Part shown: positions 44,624-54,447 of the stretch, piece after piece
How positions within the stretch are numbered: position 1 is the first letter of the stretch
How the letters are laid out: each line of letters opens with the position of its first letter
Source: Trinickia fusca
GTDB lineage: Bacteria; Pseudomonadota; Gammaproteobacteria; Burkholderiales; Burkholderiaceae
Direction: 5' to 3'
DNA: 64,000 nt
Assembly: GCF_003628145.1 (NCBI RefSeq)
Contig: NZ_RBZV01000001.1
Coordinates: 901,558 to 965,557 of the forward strand
Made by a program: the position numbers and the translations under genes
Notes under the pieces: generated by a model
Seen by the model: the letters and a program-made list of their open reading frames with translations, nothing else
Told to the model about the DNA's origin: nothing
The model's database searches: none

Positions 44624-45508
44624 TCAGGACTTCGGTTGCATCACCTCGATAAAGGCAGACAGGTCCGCCCCAGCAAACCCCATTGCGGCACCGAGCCGCA
44701 GCACCTGCTGCACGATGGCGGTCACGGGCATCACCGCCCCCGCCTCGCGTGCCGCCTCGGCCACCGTGTCGATATCCTTCTGAAACGTCTTCAACGAGCC
44801 GAGCGGCGCATGGCCCGCTTCGGTCATGCGCGGCACGAATGTGCGCAGCAGCACCGAGTCGGCCCAGCCGCCGGCCAGCGCTTCGGGCAGGCGTGCGGCG
44901 TCGATGCCGCTGCGCTGCGCAAGCCCTACGGCTTCGGCAATCGCGGCCACCGTCGCGCACACGATCGCCTGGTTGCATAGCTTCGTCGTCTGCCCCGCGC
45001 CGACTTCTCCCATATGGGTGACGCGCGCTGCATAGGCCTTGATCACCGGCTCCATCGCCGCGACGGCCTCCGGCGCGCCGCCCGCCATCACGGCGAGCGT
45101 GCCCGCTTGCGCACCCGGGACGCCACCCGAGACCGGCGCATCGATCCAGGCCACGTCGAGCTGCGCCGCCCGCGCCGCATACGTGCGCGTAGCCGCAGGC
45201 GGAATGCTCGAATGGTCGACGATGTAGCGCACGCGCCCCGCGCCGGCGTCGCTCGTGTCTTCTCCGAGCACGCCACCGAGACCGAATACCACTTCTTCGA
45301 CGGCATACGCGTCCGATACGCACAGGAAAACAGCCTCCACGCGCGAGGCAAGTTCATGCGGCGTCGCGACGACGTGCGCCCCTTGAGTGCGCATGGCCTC
45401 GGCTTTCGCGCGCGTGCGATTCCAGACCCACACGGTATGGCCCGCGCTCAATAGATGCCCGATCATCGGCGCGCCCATGAGGCCTGGACCGCAAAATCCG
45501 ATTTCCAT
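44624..45508 (-). CDS. 3-hydroxyisobutyrate dehydrogenase-family reductase
   Basis: 294 aa. NAD(P)-binding N-terminus [12 protein letters not shown], substrate motif [17 protein letters not shown] and catalytic lysine in [11 protein letters not shown]. Beta-hydroxyacid dehydrogenase family, which includes tartronate semialdehyde reductase (GarR/GlxR) and 3-hydroxyisobutyrate dehydrogenase. Glyoxylate produced by the nearby allantoin pathway is normally routed via tartronate semialdehyde, so that role is attractive but unproven. Confidence 0.88.
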   Translation of the reverse strand: MEIGFCGPGLMGAPMIGHLLSAGHTVWVWNRTRAKAEAMRTQGAHVVATPHELASRVEAVFLCVSDAYAVEEVVFGLGGVLGEDTSDAGAGRVRYIVDHSSIPPAATRTYAARAAQLDVAWIDAPVSGGVPGAQAGTLAVMAGGAPEAVAAMEPVIKAYAARVTHMGEVGAGQTTKLCNQAIVCATVAAIAEAVGLAQRSGIDAARLPEALAGGWADSVLLRTFVPRMTEAGHAPLGSLKTFQKDIDTVAEAAREAGAVMPVTAIVQQVLRLGAAMGFAGADLSAFIEVMQPKS

Positions 45509-45663
45509 CCCTGTTCTCCCCTTCGTTCAAAACGGGGGACGCCCCCGCATGCTTCGCGCTGCCGCGGCTGACCCATGCCCTGCCGCTGGTGTTACACGAG
45601 TCCGGTGACGGCCGACTCGTTGCCTATACTTTTCTCTCCCCCCTCGCAAGGACGGAGACGCTC

Positions 45664-45873
45664 ATGGACGACCATGTCTACAAGCTCATCGAACTGACCG
45701 GCTCATCGACGAAATCGTGCGACGACGCCATTCGCAACGCCATCTCCCGCGCGTCGAAGACGCTGCGCAACCTGCAATGGTTCGAGGTCACCGGCACGCG
45801 CGGCAGCATCGAAAACGGCAACGTTGCGCATTGGCAGGTGACGCTGAAGGTCGGCATCCGTCTCGAAGAGTAG
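45664..45873 (+). CDS. Dodecin family flavin-binding protein
   Basis: 69 aa, full dodecin length. [35 protein letters not shown] and [22 protein letters not shown] match the family, whose dodecameric shells store FMN or riboflavin. The Trp in LQWFEV is the flavin-stacking residue. RBS AAGGACGGAG before ATG 45664. Confidence 0.93.
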   Translation: MDDHVYKLIELTGSSTKSCDDAIRNAISRASKTLRNLQWFEVTGTRGSIENGNVAHWQVTLKVGIRLEE

Positions 45874-45895
45874 CTGCCGCGCGCCACGCGCGCAT

Positions 45896-45926
45896 AAAAA
45901 AGGGCCGCGCCGGTGCGGCACAGCCC
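45896..45926 (-). terminator. Rho-independent terminator of purine ABC transporter operon
   Basis: Read on the minus strand: GGGC-TGT-GCCGC, loop ACCGGC, GCGGCCC, then TTTTTT (A-run 45896-45901). Lies 60 bp after the substrate-binding protein stop. Confidence 0.8.
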
Positions 45927-45986
45927 TGTCTCGTCGCGTCGAACCGATGCGCGCGCCGCATGGGCCGCGCACCGGTGCGTCGGGTA

Positions 45987-47075
45987 TTACTTCGGCAACG
46001 CGCCGTCGACGCCTTCCACGTACCAGTTCAGGCGTTGCAGTTCGGCATCGCCGAGCGTCTTGCCCGCCGATACCTTGACGGCACCGGACTGATCCTTGAT
46101 CGGGCCCGTGAACACGTCCCACTTGCCGCCGGCCAGCTGCGCGCGCTTGGCGTCGACATCCTTCTGCACATTGGCCGGCACTGCCTTCGCGTTCAGGTCT
46201 TCGAGATCGATGGCCTTATGCGGCACGCCCCACCAAACGGGATCGTTCTTCCACTTGCCATCGAGCACCTGCTGGATCGCGGCCGAATAATAGACGCCCC
46301 AATGCGCGACGACCGAGCCGAGGTGCGCGTCAGGACCGAACTTCTTCATGTCGGAGTCCCAGCCGAATGCATGCACGTGCTTTTCTTCGGCGGTAGCGAG
46401 CGTAGCCGTCGAGTCGGTGTTCTGCAGCAGCACGTCGGCGCCCTGACCGATCAGCGTTTCGGCGGCCTGCTTCTCCTTGCCCGGATCGAACCAGCTGTTG
46501 ATCCAGATCACCTTCGTATGCACCTTGGGGTTCACCGAGCGCGCGCCGAGCGTGTAGGCGTTGATGTTGCGCACGACTTCGGGAATCGGCACCGACGCCA
46601 CGAAACCGAGCGTGTTCGTCTTCGTCACCGAACCGGCGACGACGCCGGCCAGATACGCGCCTTGATACATGCGCACGTCGTAGGTGCCGAAGTTCGCGCC
46701 CTTCTTATAGCCGGTCGCGTGCAGGAACACCGTATCGGGGAAATCCTTCGCCACCTTCAGTTCGAAGTCCTGATAGCCGAAGCTCGATCCGATGATGATC
46801 TTGTTGCCCTTGCTTGCCAGTTCGCGGAACACACGCTCCGAATCGGCCGACTCAGGCACGTTCTCCACGCGTGTGACTTTGATCTTGTTGCCGAGCTTCG
46901 CTTCGGCCTCCTTCGACCCCAGGTCGTGCGCGTACGTCCAGCCCGCGTCGCCGGGGTTGCCCAGATAGACGAACGCGACGCCGGGCGCGTCGGCGGCTTG
47001 TGCCGTGCCGGGCAGCGCGCCGGCAAGCGAGAGCGCCGCAGCTGTGGCAAGCGAGGTCAACATTTTTGTTTTCAT
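45987..47075 (-). CDS. BMP-family purine nucleoside ABC transporter substrate-binding protein
   Basis: 362 aa. Signal peptide 1-27 (AQA-AD) with no lipobox cysteine, so free periplasmic. BMP/PnrA fold: GDAGWTYAHDLG, SKGNKIIIGSSFGYQ, GTYDVRMYQGAYLAGVVAG, NSWFDPGKEKQAAETLIGQGADVLLQNTDS and GVYYSAAIQQVLDGKW. Binds nucleosides or purine bases for the permeases and ATPase encoded immediately upstream. ATG 47075 chosen for the signal peptide. Last gene of the operon. Confidence 0.92.
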   Translation of the reverse strand: MKTKMLTSLATAAALSLAGALPGTAQAADAPGVAFVYLGNPGDAGWTYAHDLGSKEAEAKLGNKIKVTRVENVPESADSERVFRELASKGNKIIIGSSFGYQDFELKVAKDFPDTVFLHATGYKKGANFGTYDVRMYQGAYLAGVVAGSVTKTNTLGFVASVPIPEVVRNINAYTLGARSVNPKVHTKVIWINSWFDPGKEKQAAETLIGQGADVLLQNTDSTATLATAEEKHVHAFGWDSDMKKFGPDAHLGSVVAHWGVYYSAAIQQVLDGKWKNDPVWWGVPHKAIDLEDLNAKAVPANVQKDVDAKRAQLAGGKWDVFTGPIKDQSGAVKVSAGKTLGDAELQRLNWYVEGVDGALPK

Positions 47076-47162
47076 CGGATGGCTCCGGTAGTGTGGGTTG
47101 ATTGATGGATCGGTTTGCGAACGGCATGCACCTGCGCACGCGTGCAAGTATCGGTGTCGCCG

Positions 47163-48092
47163 TCAGCTCGTCGCGAAGAACGGCTTGCCGAGCGAGGCCG
47201 GCGCGTTGAGCTTGATCGTGTTCGGATTGCGCGAGATGACCGCCAGCACGACGATCGTGGCCAGATACGGCAGCATGGCGAGAAACTGCGTCGGCACCGG
47301 CACGCCGATCGCCTGCGCGTAGAACTGCAGCGCCATCACGGCACCGAACAGCAACGCGCCGACGAGCAGGCGCCAAGGCCGCCACGTCGCGAACACGACG
47401 AGCGCCAGCGCGATCCAGCCTCGGCCCGAAGTCAGCTGCTCCTGCCACAAGTGCAGATAGACGATCGAGTAGTAGCCGCCGGCAAGGCCAGCCATGCCGC
47501 CGCCGAACAGCGTCGCGCCATAGCGCACGCCGAGCACGGGAAACCCGACCGAATGCGCGACCTGCGGCGACTCGCCGACCGAGCGCAACACCAGTCCCGC
47601 ACGCGTGCGATAGAGGAACCACGCGACGACCGCGAACATCGCGAAGGCCACGTAGCCGAGCGGCGTCAGCGAAAAGAACGCCGGGCCGAGCACGGGGATC
47701 TGCGCGAGTCCCGGAATGGGCAACGCCTCGATCGTCGCGCGCGCGGCGGCCGACGTGTACGGCTTGCCGACGTACGCCGACAAACCGACGCCGAAGATCG
47801 TCAACGACAGGCCGGTGGCGACCTGATTGGCGAGCATCGTCAGCGTCAGAAACGCGAACACCAGCGCCATCGCGATGCCGGCGACAATCGCTGCCGCGAC
47901 GCCCAGCCACGGGCTGCCCGTGACGGTGGTCGTCGCATAGCCGGCGACGGCGCCCATCAGCATCATTCCCTCGACGCCGAGATTCAGCACCCCCGACTTT
48001 TCGGTGACGAGCTCGCCCAGGCCCGCGAGCATCAGCGGAATGGCGGCGATGACGGCGCTCGAGGCGAGCGTGCTGGCTTGTTGAATATCCAT
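47163..48092 (-). CDS. Purine nucleoside ABC transporter permease (second subunit)
   Basis: 309 aa, multi-spanning (about 8 helices). BPD_transp_2 family; [23 protein letters not shown] is the coupling-helix signature of NupQ/YufQ-type permeases. Works with the larger permease encoded 62 bp upstream and the tandem ATPase. 87 bp before the binding-protein gene. Confidence 0.92.
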   Translation of the reverse strand: MDIQQASTLASSAVIAAIPLMLAGLGELVTEKSGVLNLGVEGMMLMGAVAGYATTTVTGSPWLGVAAAIVAGIAMALVFAFLTLTMLANQVATGLSLTIFGVGLSAYVGKPYTSAAARATIEALPIPGLAQIPVLGPAFFSLTPLGYVAFAMFAVVAWFLYRTRAGLVLRSVGESPQVAHSVGFPVLGVRYGATLFGGGMAGLAGGYYSIVYLHLWQEQLTSGRGWIALALVVFATWRPWRLLVGALLFGAVMALQFYAQAIGVPVPTQFLAMLPYLATIVVLAVISRNPNTIKLNAPASLGKPFFATS

Positions 48093-48154
48093 GAGTCGAT
48101 CGGTTCAGTCAGTCTGTCGGCAAGCGGTGCCGCGTCCATGCGTTCCTGTGTCCG

Positions 48155-49261
48155 TCAGTGCGACGCAGCCGTGGCCACGACGCGGCGCACGCGGTAATTG
48201 ACGAACAGGTCCGCGCCGAGCAGGCAGAACAGCAGCAGGCCCTGGAACACGCCCGAGAGCGCCTGCGGCAATTGCAGCGACGTCTGGACGGCCTCGCCCC
48301 CCAGGTACAGCAGCGCCATCAGCAGGCTCGCGAGCACGATGCCGATCGGATGCAGGCGCCCCACGAAGACGACGATGATCGCCGTGAAGCCGTAGCCAGG
48401 CGACCAGGTCGCCTGCAATTGACCGATCGGGCCTGCGATCTCGCCCATCCCCGCGAGACCGGCCAGCCCTCCGCTCAGCAAAAGCGACATCCACACCGTG
48501 CGCGCATCGGAGAAGCCCGCATAGCGGGCCGCCAGCGGCGCCAGTCCACCGACGTTCATGCGAAAACCCGCGAAGCTCTTGCGCATGAACACCCAGGCAA
48601 GCGGAATCGCGGCGAGCGTGACCAGCACCGACGCGTTCAGGCGCGTGCCGTGCAAGAACTTCCAGTGCCAGTCGCCGCCGAACGTCGGGTACAGCGCATC
48701 GCCGGAGAACATCTCGGACAGCGGAAAGTTCATGCCTTGCGGATCGCGCCACGGCCCGCTCACGAGGTAGATCAGCAGCTGCGTCGCAACGTACGTCAGC
48801 ATGAGGCTCGTGAGGATCTCGTTCGTATTCAGGCGGCTCTTCAGAAATGCCGGGATCGCGGCCCACACCATGCCGCCGACCACGCCGGCCATCATCATCA
48901 GCGGCAGGATCCACCAGCCACTCGCCTGATCGAAGTAGATCGCCACGCCGCCTGCCGCGATGCCGCCCACGACCATCTGTCCTTCGGCCCCGATGTTCCA
49001 GACATTGGCGCGATAGCCGATCGCAAGGCCCAGCCCGATCAGGCACAGCGGCGACGCCTTGAGCAGCAGCTCGGACCAACCGTTCACCGACGACAGCGGA
49101 TCGATGAAGAACGCGCGCATCGCTTCAGCAGGATCGCGCCCGACGAGGCTGAAAATCAGAAAGCCGAGCGCAAGCGTCAGCAACGCGGCGATGAGCGGCA
49201 CGGCAAGCTGCATCGCGCGGGAAGGCGTCGTGCGGGCTTCGAGTCGATAAGGGAAAGGCAT
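48155..49261 (-). CDS. Purine nucleoside ABC transporter permease (first subunit)
   Basis: 368 aa, multi-spanning. BPD_transp_2 family of the NupP/YufP type: LLKASPLCLIGLGLAIGYRANVWNIGAEGQMVVGG is the family signature. Located between the ATPase and the second permease in the transporter operon. Confidence 0.92.
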   Translation of the reverse strand: MPFPYRLEARTTPSRAMQLAVPLIAALLTLALGFLIFSLVGRDPAEAMRAFFIDPLSSVNGWSELLLKASPLCLIGLGLAIGYRANVWNIGAEGQMVVGGIAAGGVAIYFDQASGWWILPLMMMAGVVGGMVWAAIPAFLKSRLNTNEILTSLMLTYVATQLLIYLVSGPWRDPQGMNFPLSEMFSGDALYPTFGGDWHWKFLHGTRLNASVLVTLAAIPLAWVFMRKSFAGFRMNVGGLAPLAARYAGFSDARTVWMSLLLSGGLAGLAGMGEIAGPIGQLQATWSPGYGFTAIIVVFVGRLHPIGIVLASLLMALLYLGGEAVQTSLQLPQALSGVFQGLLLFCLLGADLFVNYRVRRVVATAASH

Positions 49262-49360
49262 GGCAGAAAAAGAAGCGTTGGCGTTCGTCGTCGTTCGTTA
49301 GAGGCAAGGCACCGGGTCGGTCTGCTTCACCGTCTCGTGTCGGGTGCCCTGCATCGTCGT

Positions 49361-50956
49361 TCATGCGTGCAGCGGCTGCGGCTCGGGCGGCGCCGCACCC
49401 TTGTCGCCGAAGAGCCCGGCCATCCACAGGCCGATCTCTTCGGCATTGGTCTCGCCGGTCTTGCGCGCCGGGGACAGCCGTCCCCGCGCGAGCACGGCGA
49501 TGCGATCGCAGATGTCGAACAGTTCGTCGAGTTCTTCTGAAATGACGAGCACCGCGACGCCCTTGGCGGACAGGTCGAGCAACTGCTGGCGAATGAACGC
49601 CGCGGCACCCACGTCGACACCCCAGGTCGGCTGCGCGAGCACGAGCACGTTCGGCGCCTGCAGGATCTCGCGGCCGACGATGTATTTCTGCAGATTGCCG
49701 CCAGACAGCGATTGCGCGAGCGCATCGGGGCCGCCGCAGCGCACGTCGAACGCCTCGATGCAACGCGCCGCGAATGCGTGCATCGCGCGCGCGCCGATCC
49801 AGCCGCGCCGGACCATGCCCGGCTGACGATGGGCGGTCAGGAGTGCATTCTCGGCCAACGACATCGCCGGCACCGCGCCGCGCCCCAGACGCTCCTCGGG
49901 CACGAATGCGAAGCCGAGCCGGCGCCGCGCGGCCGGGCCCAAGCGCCCCGCGCGCTTGCCGCACAATGTCACCGCGTCGGCTTGGGCGTTGCCGCGTTTC
50001 TCGCCCGACAGCGCGGCCAGCAACTCGGCCTGCCCGTTACCCGAGACACCGGCGATGCCGAATATCTCGCCCGCGTGCACGTCGAACGACACGTCCTGCA
50101 GCGACGTGCCGAACGGATCGTCACTCGCGACCGACAGGTGCCGGACCGCCAACAGCGCGTCGCCGGGCCGATGAGAACGGCGCGTGTAATCGGGCAACGA
50201 ATGGCCGACCATCAGCTGCGCAAGCGAGGCATGCGTTTGCTCGCGCGGCTTCACGTGCCCCGTCACGCGGCCGCCACGCATGACGGTGGCCGTATCGCAC
50301 AGCTCCTGGATCTCGTCGAGCTTGTGGCTGATGTAGAGGATGCTGCAGCCTTGCGCAGCGAGCCGCTTGAGCGTCTCGAACAGCTTGCGAACGGCTTGCG
50401 GCGTCAGTACCGAGGTCGGCTCGTCCATGATCAGGAGGCGCGGCGACTGCAACAGGCAACGCACGATCTCCACGCGCTGGCGCTCGCCGACGGTCAGGCT
50501 GTGGACATGGCGCTGCGGGTCGATGTCGAGCCCGTAGTCGGCCGATACCTCGCGAATGCGTTGGCTCAACGCGGCGAGATCGAACGGCTCGTCGAGCGCG
50601 AGTGCGATGTTCTCGCCGACCGTCAGCGTCTCGAACAGCGAAAAGTGCTGAAACACCATGCCGATGCCGAGCTTGCGCGCAGCCGCGGGGTTGCCGATCT
50701 CGACTACTTCGCCCTCCCAACGGATTTCGCCCGCATCGGGCCGCACGGCGCCGTAAATGATCTTCATCAGCGTGCTTTTGCCGGCGCCGTTCTCGCCGAG
50801 AACGGCATGGATCTCGCCCGGGGCGACGACGAGGCTCACGTCATCGTTCGCCCGTACGGCCGGGTATTGCTTGCTGATGCCGGTCAGCGCGAGGCGTGGC
50901 TTGACACTCGCCGTGCCTTGGCCCGGCTGGCCGTGAAGAAAGGAGGTATCGCTCAT
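49361..50956 (-). CDS. Purine nucleoside ABC transporter tandem ATP-binding protein
   Basis: 531 aa with two ABC domains. First: Walker A GENGAGKST, signature LTVGERQRVEI, Walker B LLIMDEPTSVL. Second: degenerate Walker A GVSGNGQAE, signature LSGGNLQKYI, Walker B NVLVLAQPTWGVD, with Gln-Pro replacing the usual Glu-Pro, as is common in the second half of sugar/nucleoside-type tandem ATPases. ATG 50956 with GGAGG-type context; open sequence upstream (to 51088) lies in the repeat region and is not homologous. First gene of the operon. Confidence 0.94.
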   Translation of the reverse strand: MSDTSFLHGQPGQGTASVKPRLALTGISKQYPAVRANDDVSLVVAPGEIHAVLGENGAGKSTLMKIIYGAVRPDAGEIRWEGEVVEIGNPAAARKLGIGMVFQHFSLFETLTVGENIALALDEPFDLAALSQRIREVSADYGLDIDPQRHVHSLTVGERQRVEIVRCLLQSPRLLIMDEPTSVLTPQAVRKLFETLKRLAAQGCSILYISHKLDEIQELCDTATVMRGGRVTGHVKPREQTHASLAQLMVGHSLPDYTRRSHRPGDALLAVRHLSVASDDPFGTSLQDVSFDVHAGEIFGIAGVSGNGQAELLAALSGEKRGNAQADAVTLCGKRAGRLGPAARRRLGFAFVPEERLGRGAVPAMSLAENALLTAHRQPGMVRRGWIGARAMHAFAARCIEAFDVRCGGPDALAQSLSGGNLQKYIVGREILQAPNVLVLAQPTWGVDVGAAAFIRQQLLDLSAKGVAVLVISEELDELFDICDRIAVLARGRLSPARKTGETNAEEIGLWMAGLFGDKGAAPPEPQPLHA

Positions 50957-50999
50957 GAACTGTGTCGTCTTACCCTGCAACCTGAACTGCCCGCCGCTC

Positions 51000-51055
51000 G
51001 CGGCATTTTGCTCGCCGTTGGCGCGCATTTTGCCCGCCGTTCGCGCGCGTTTTCG
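51000..51055. repeat. Imperfect 21-22 bp direct repeats upstream of purine ABC operon
   Basis: Two units, GCGGCATTTTGCTCGCCGTT+G (51000-51020) and GCGCGCATTTTGCCCGCCGT+TC (51021-51042), then a partial third, GCGCGCGTTTTCG (51043-51055). Located 44-99 bp before the ATPase start, on the promoter side shared with the divergent LysR gene. Possible regulator-binding array. Confidence 0.5.
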
Positions 51056-51152
51056 TCGTGGCCCGACGATACCCAAATCGGGCGCCATCGTCGAGCCGCC
51101 AATATCGAGCAGAACGCCTTATTTTCCGCGTGCCACACGGGTATGTCTGTGC

Positions 51153-51180
51153 TTGACGCGTTTTTATGCACATATTAAAA
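51153..51180 (+). promoter_or_regulatory. Possible lysR promoter
   Basis: TTGACG at 51153-51158 and TTAAAA at 51175-51180 with 16-bp spacing, 55 bp before the LysR start. The -10 is poor; tentative. Confidence 0.3.
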
Positions 51181-51234
51181 CCGTGATACCCCCATCCCCG
51201 TTCGATCAGCCGCCACATATATCCCGGAGAGATC

Positions 51235-52167
51235 ATGAGTCAGCAACGCGAGGCGATCGACACCTACTTGTTGCGCGTCTTGCACACCCTCCTGATGGAG
51301 CGCAGCGTGACGCGCGCCGCCGTCAAGCTCAATCAGTCCCAACCCGCCATCAGCGCAGCGCTCAGGCGCCTGCGCGACATCACGGGCGATCCGCTGCTCG
51401 TGCGCGGCAAGTCAGGCATGGTGCCGACCGAATACGGCCTGCGCCTGCTTGATCCCGTGCAGAACGCGCTGCGCGAGATCGAGCGCATCCGCTTTCAGCA
51501 GCACAGCTTCGACCCTGGCACCTCGATCCGCTGCTACCGCATCGGCTGCCCCGACTACCTGAACGTGCTGTTCGTGCCGACCGTCGTCGAACGCTTTCGG
51601 CAGGCCGCCCCTAACGCGACGCTCGAATTCCACTCGCTGGGCCCTGCCTTCGACTACGAGCTCGCACTCGAAGAAGGCAAGCTCGACGTCGTCGTCGGCA
51701 ACTGGCCCGAGCCGCCCGAGCAGCTGCATCTGTCGAATCTGTTCGTCGACCAGATCGTCTGCCTGACGAGCAACACGCACCCGTTCGCCAAGCGCGGCAC
51801 GCTGACGCTCGACCAGTACCTGAACGCTCCGCATCTGGCGCCCACGCCCTATTCGGTCGGCCAGCGCGGCGCCATCGACGTGCACCTCGCACGCGAGCGG
51901 CTCAAGCGCCACGTCGTCGTCACGCTGCCCTACTTCAATCTCGCACCGTACGTCCTCGTGAAGTCGGATCTGATCTTCACGACGACCCGGCTATTTGCCG
52001 ATCACTACGCGAAGTTCCTGCCCCTCACGGTACTGCCCGCGCCGCTCGACTTTCCGCCGATGCAGTACTACCAGTTGTGGCACGAGCGCTGCCATTACTC
52101 CGACGAAGTGCGCTGGCTGCGCGGGCTCATCGCCGATGCCACGCGTACGCTCGTCGAGCAGCCATGA
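51235..52167 (+). CDS. LysR family transcriptional regulator
   Basis: 310 aa. Winged HTH at about 10-70 (LLRVLHTLLMERSVTRAAVKLNQSQPAISAALRRLRD); substrate-binding domain about 95-300, PBP2 NodD/LinR-like subgroup (GCPDYLNVLFVPTVVERFR). RBS CGGAGAGA. Divergent from the purine transporter operon and convergent with 8-oxoguanine deaminase, so probably the local regulator of purine use, sensing a pathway intermediate. Confidence 0.93.
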   Translation: MSQQREAIDTYLLRVLHTLLMERSVTRAAVKLNQSQPAISAALRRLRDITGDPLLVRGKSGMVPTEYGLRLLDPVQNALREIERIRFQQHSFDPGTSIRCYRIGCPDYLNVLFVPTVVERFRQAAPNATLEFHSLGPAFDYELALEEGKLDVVVGNWPEPPEQLHLSNLFVDQIVCLTSNTHPFAKRGTLTLDQYLNAPHLAPTPYSVGQRGAIDVHLARERLKRHVVVTLPYFNLAPYVLVKSDLIFTTTRLFADHYAKFLPLTVLPAPLDFPPMQYYQLWHERCHYSDEVRWLRGLIADATRTLVEQP

Positions 52168-52203
52168 CTCGCTTGCTTGCGTCAGTGCATGAGGACTACC
52201 GCC

Positions 52204-52228
52204 CGCGCGCACCGAGATCGTGCGCGCG
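52204..52228. terminator. Hairpin between convergent lysR and deaminase genes
   Basis: Perfect 9-bp arms CGCGCGCAC / GTGCGCGCG with a 7-nt loop, 37 bp after the lysR stop. No T-run. Confidence 0.45.
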
Positions 52229-52274
52229 GCGTCCGGACGCCTCTGTGCGCTAACGCCTCCTCGTTCGAGCCGCG

Positions 52275-53693
52275 TCAGCGCGCCGCTTGCGTCAATGTGC
52301 GCGCGAGCGCGTTGTGGCGCTCGACCAACGGCCCCAAGTCCACCGTCGCAAGACGCCCCTCGCGCACGACGACCCTGCCGTCGATCACGCTATAGGCCAC
52401 TTGTGACGGCGCACAGAACACCAGCGCCGCGACCGGGTCGTGCAGTGCCCCCGCAAACAACGGCTGGCGCAAATCGAACGCGATGAAGTCGGCCGCCATG
52501 CCCGGAGCCAACGCGCCAATGTCGTCGCGGCCCAGCACGGCCGCACCGCCAAGCGTCGCGATCTCGAGTGCCTCACGCGCCGTCATCGCGTCAGGACCGA
52601 AGCCCACGCGCTGCAACAGCAGGGCCTGACGCGCCTCGCCGATCATCTGCGCGCCGTCGTTCGACGCGGAGCCATCCACGCCAAGCCCCACCGGCACGCC
52701 CGCATCGCGCATCTTGCGGATCGGCGCGATGCCCGAGGCCAGCCGCATGTTCGAGCAAGGGCAATGCGCAACGCCCGTGCGCGTGCGGGCAAACAGCGCA
52801 ATGCCGGACGCGTCGAGCTGCACACAATGCGCGTGCCAGACGTCGGGGCCGACCCAGCCGAGATCCTCGGCGTACTCGGCGGGCGTCATGCCGAACTTCT
52901 CGCGACTGTAGGCGACGTCGTTGACGTTCTCGGCCAAGTGCGTGTGCATCGACACGCCGTAGCGGCGCGCGAGCACGGCCGACTCGCGCATCAGGTCGCG
53001 ACTGACCGAGAACGGCGAGCACGGCGCGACGACGACACGCAGCATCGCGTAGCGGCCTTCGTCGTGATAGGTCTCGATGAGGCGCGCGGTGTCCTCCAGG
53101 ATGTCGCTCTCGCGCTCGACCAGCGAATCGGGCGGCAAGCCGCCGTCCTTGCGGCCCACGCTCATGCTGCCGCGGCTCGCGTGAAAGCGCATGCCGATGC
53201 GGCACGCGGCTGCGATGCTGTCATCGAGGCGGCTGCCGTTCGGATACAGATACAGATGGTCGCTCGAGGTGGTGCAGCCCGACAGCAGCAGCTCGGCCAT
53301 TGCCGTCAGCGTCGAGACCTCGATCATCTCGGGTGTGATGTGCGCCCAGATGCGGTACAGATTCGTGAGCCAGCCGAACAGCTCGGCGTTCTGCGCGGCC
53401 GGAATCGCCCGCGTGAGGCTCTGATACATGTGGTGGTGCGTGTTGACGAGACCCGGCATCACGAGATGGCCGCGCAAGTCCAGCACTTCGTCGGCGCTCG
53501 CGGGCAGCTCGCTCGTGGGGCCTACCGCAACGATGCGGTTACCTTCGATATAGAGGCCCGCATCCTTGAGCTCGCGCCGCTCACCGTCCATCGTCACGAG
53601 CACGTCGGCATGCTTGACGAGCAATGTCCGTGGGCCGCGGTTGCTCGATGTGGCGCTAGCCACGCCGGCAACGCTGCTTTGATGAGTCGTCAT
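52275..53693 (-). CDS. 8-oxoguanine deaminase
   Basis: 472 aa. Amidohydrolase superfamily, mononuclear zinc: HxH in NTHHHMYQSLTRAIPAAQNAE, HTHLAENVND and GVDGSASNDGAQM. Sequence is very near the characterised Pseudomonas enzyme that converts 8-oxoguanine to urate and ammonia; the family is often annotated as hydroxydechloroatrazine ethylaminohydrolase. The urate feeds PuuD encoded to the right. ATG 53693 preceded by CGGAGAAC; a longer frame to 53750 is unlikely. Confidence 0.92.
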   Translation of the reverse strand: MTTHQSSVAGVASATSSNRGPRTLLVKHADVLVTMDGERRELKDAGLYIEGNRIVAVGPTSELPASADEVLDLRGHLVMPGLVNTHHHMYQSLTRAIPAAQNAELFGWLTNLYRIWAHITPEMIEVSTLTAMAELLLSGCTTSSDHLYLYPNGSRLDDSIAAACRIGMRFHASRGSMSVGRKDGGLPPDSLVERESDILEDTARLIETYHDEGRYAMLRVVVAPCSPFSVSRDLMRESAVLARRYGVSMHTHLAENVNDVAYSREKFGMTPAEYAEDLGWVGPDVWHAHCVQLDASGIALFARTRTGVAHCPCSNMRLASGIAPIRKMRDAGVPVGLGVDGSASNDGAQMIGEARQALLLQRVGFGPDAMTAREALEIATLGGAAVLGRDDIGALAPGMAADFIAFDLRQPLFAGALHDPVAALVFCAPSQVAYSVIDGRVVVREGRLATVDLGPLVERHNALARTLTQAAR

Positions 53694-54049
53694 GAGTTCT
53701 CCGCGTAGGGCTGTCGGCATAACGATCGAAGGCCAAAATAGCGCTGACAATGCGTCGTCCCGCGATACTCGCCTTCACGTCTGCCATATATTCCGATCAA
53801 TTTGGCGTGCTGATGCCGCCGATACCGGGTTCGGCGACGGGCAAGCTGCCCCCGGTTGCCGCCGCTTCATGCTGCGGCGATTATCTTTCCTATCGCTCGC
53901 GCGCAGTCGCCCACGAGTTCTTAGAATGCCTGCACGGCGCTCAGCCATCACATCGCCGACGGGTATGAAAGCCACGCACGTGGAGCCTCGATCCGCCGCG
54001 ATCGAGCTCGCTCGCCGCAACACTCGCATTCACATAAGGAAAACTGCGA
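53694..54049. other. Divergent intergenic region, deaminase / HIU hydrolase
   Basis: 356 bp without a coding ORF; carries promoters for both directions. An AT-rich patch lies at about 53790-53812. No clear operator recognised. Confidence 0.4.
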
Positions 54050-54403
54050 ATGGGAAAGCTCACTACCCACGTGCTCGACACGGCGCACGGCTGCCCCGGC
54101 GCCGGCATCAGGATCGAGCTCTATGCGCTCGGCGGCGAGGCACGCCGCGCGCTCAAGACCGTCGTCACGAATCACGACGGACGCTGTGACGCCCCGCTGC
54201 TCGAAGGCGAAGCATTCACCAATGGCGAATACGAGCTCGTCTTTCATGCTGGCGATTACTTCGCGCGCGCCGGCGTCGCGCTGCCCGAGCCGCGCTTCGT
54301 CGACCGCGTCGTGCTGCGCTTCGGCATCGCCGATTGCGCCGCGCATTATCACGTGCCGCTCCTCGTCTCGCCGTGGGCCTACAGCACCTACCGCGGCAGC
54401 TGA
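54050..54403 (+). CDS. uraH: 5-hydroxyisourate hydrolase
   Basis: 117 aa, transthyretin-like. Hydrolyses 5-hydroxyisourate to OHCU, the step after PuuD. N-terminal HVLDTAHGCPGAGI, central RVVLRFGI and C-terminal tetrapeptide YRGS with HYHVPLLVSPWAYSTYRGS are diagnostic. RBS AAGGAAAA. Followed after 44 bp by puuD. Confidence 0.96.
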   Translation: MGKLTTHVLDTAHGCPGAGIRIELYALGGEARRALKTVVTNHDGRCDAPLLEGEAFTNGEYELVFHAGDYFARAGVALPEPRFVDRVVLRFGIADCAAHYHVPLLVSPWAYSTYRGS

Positions 54404-54447
54404 CCCAACACCGATATCAACGACAAACAGGAGCTAGGAGACGTTTC

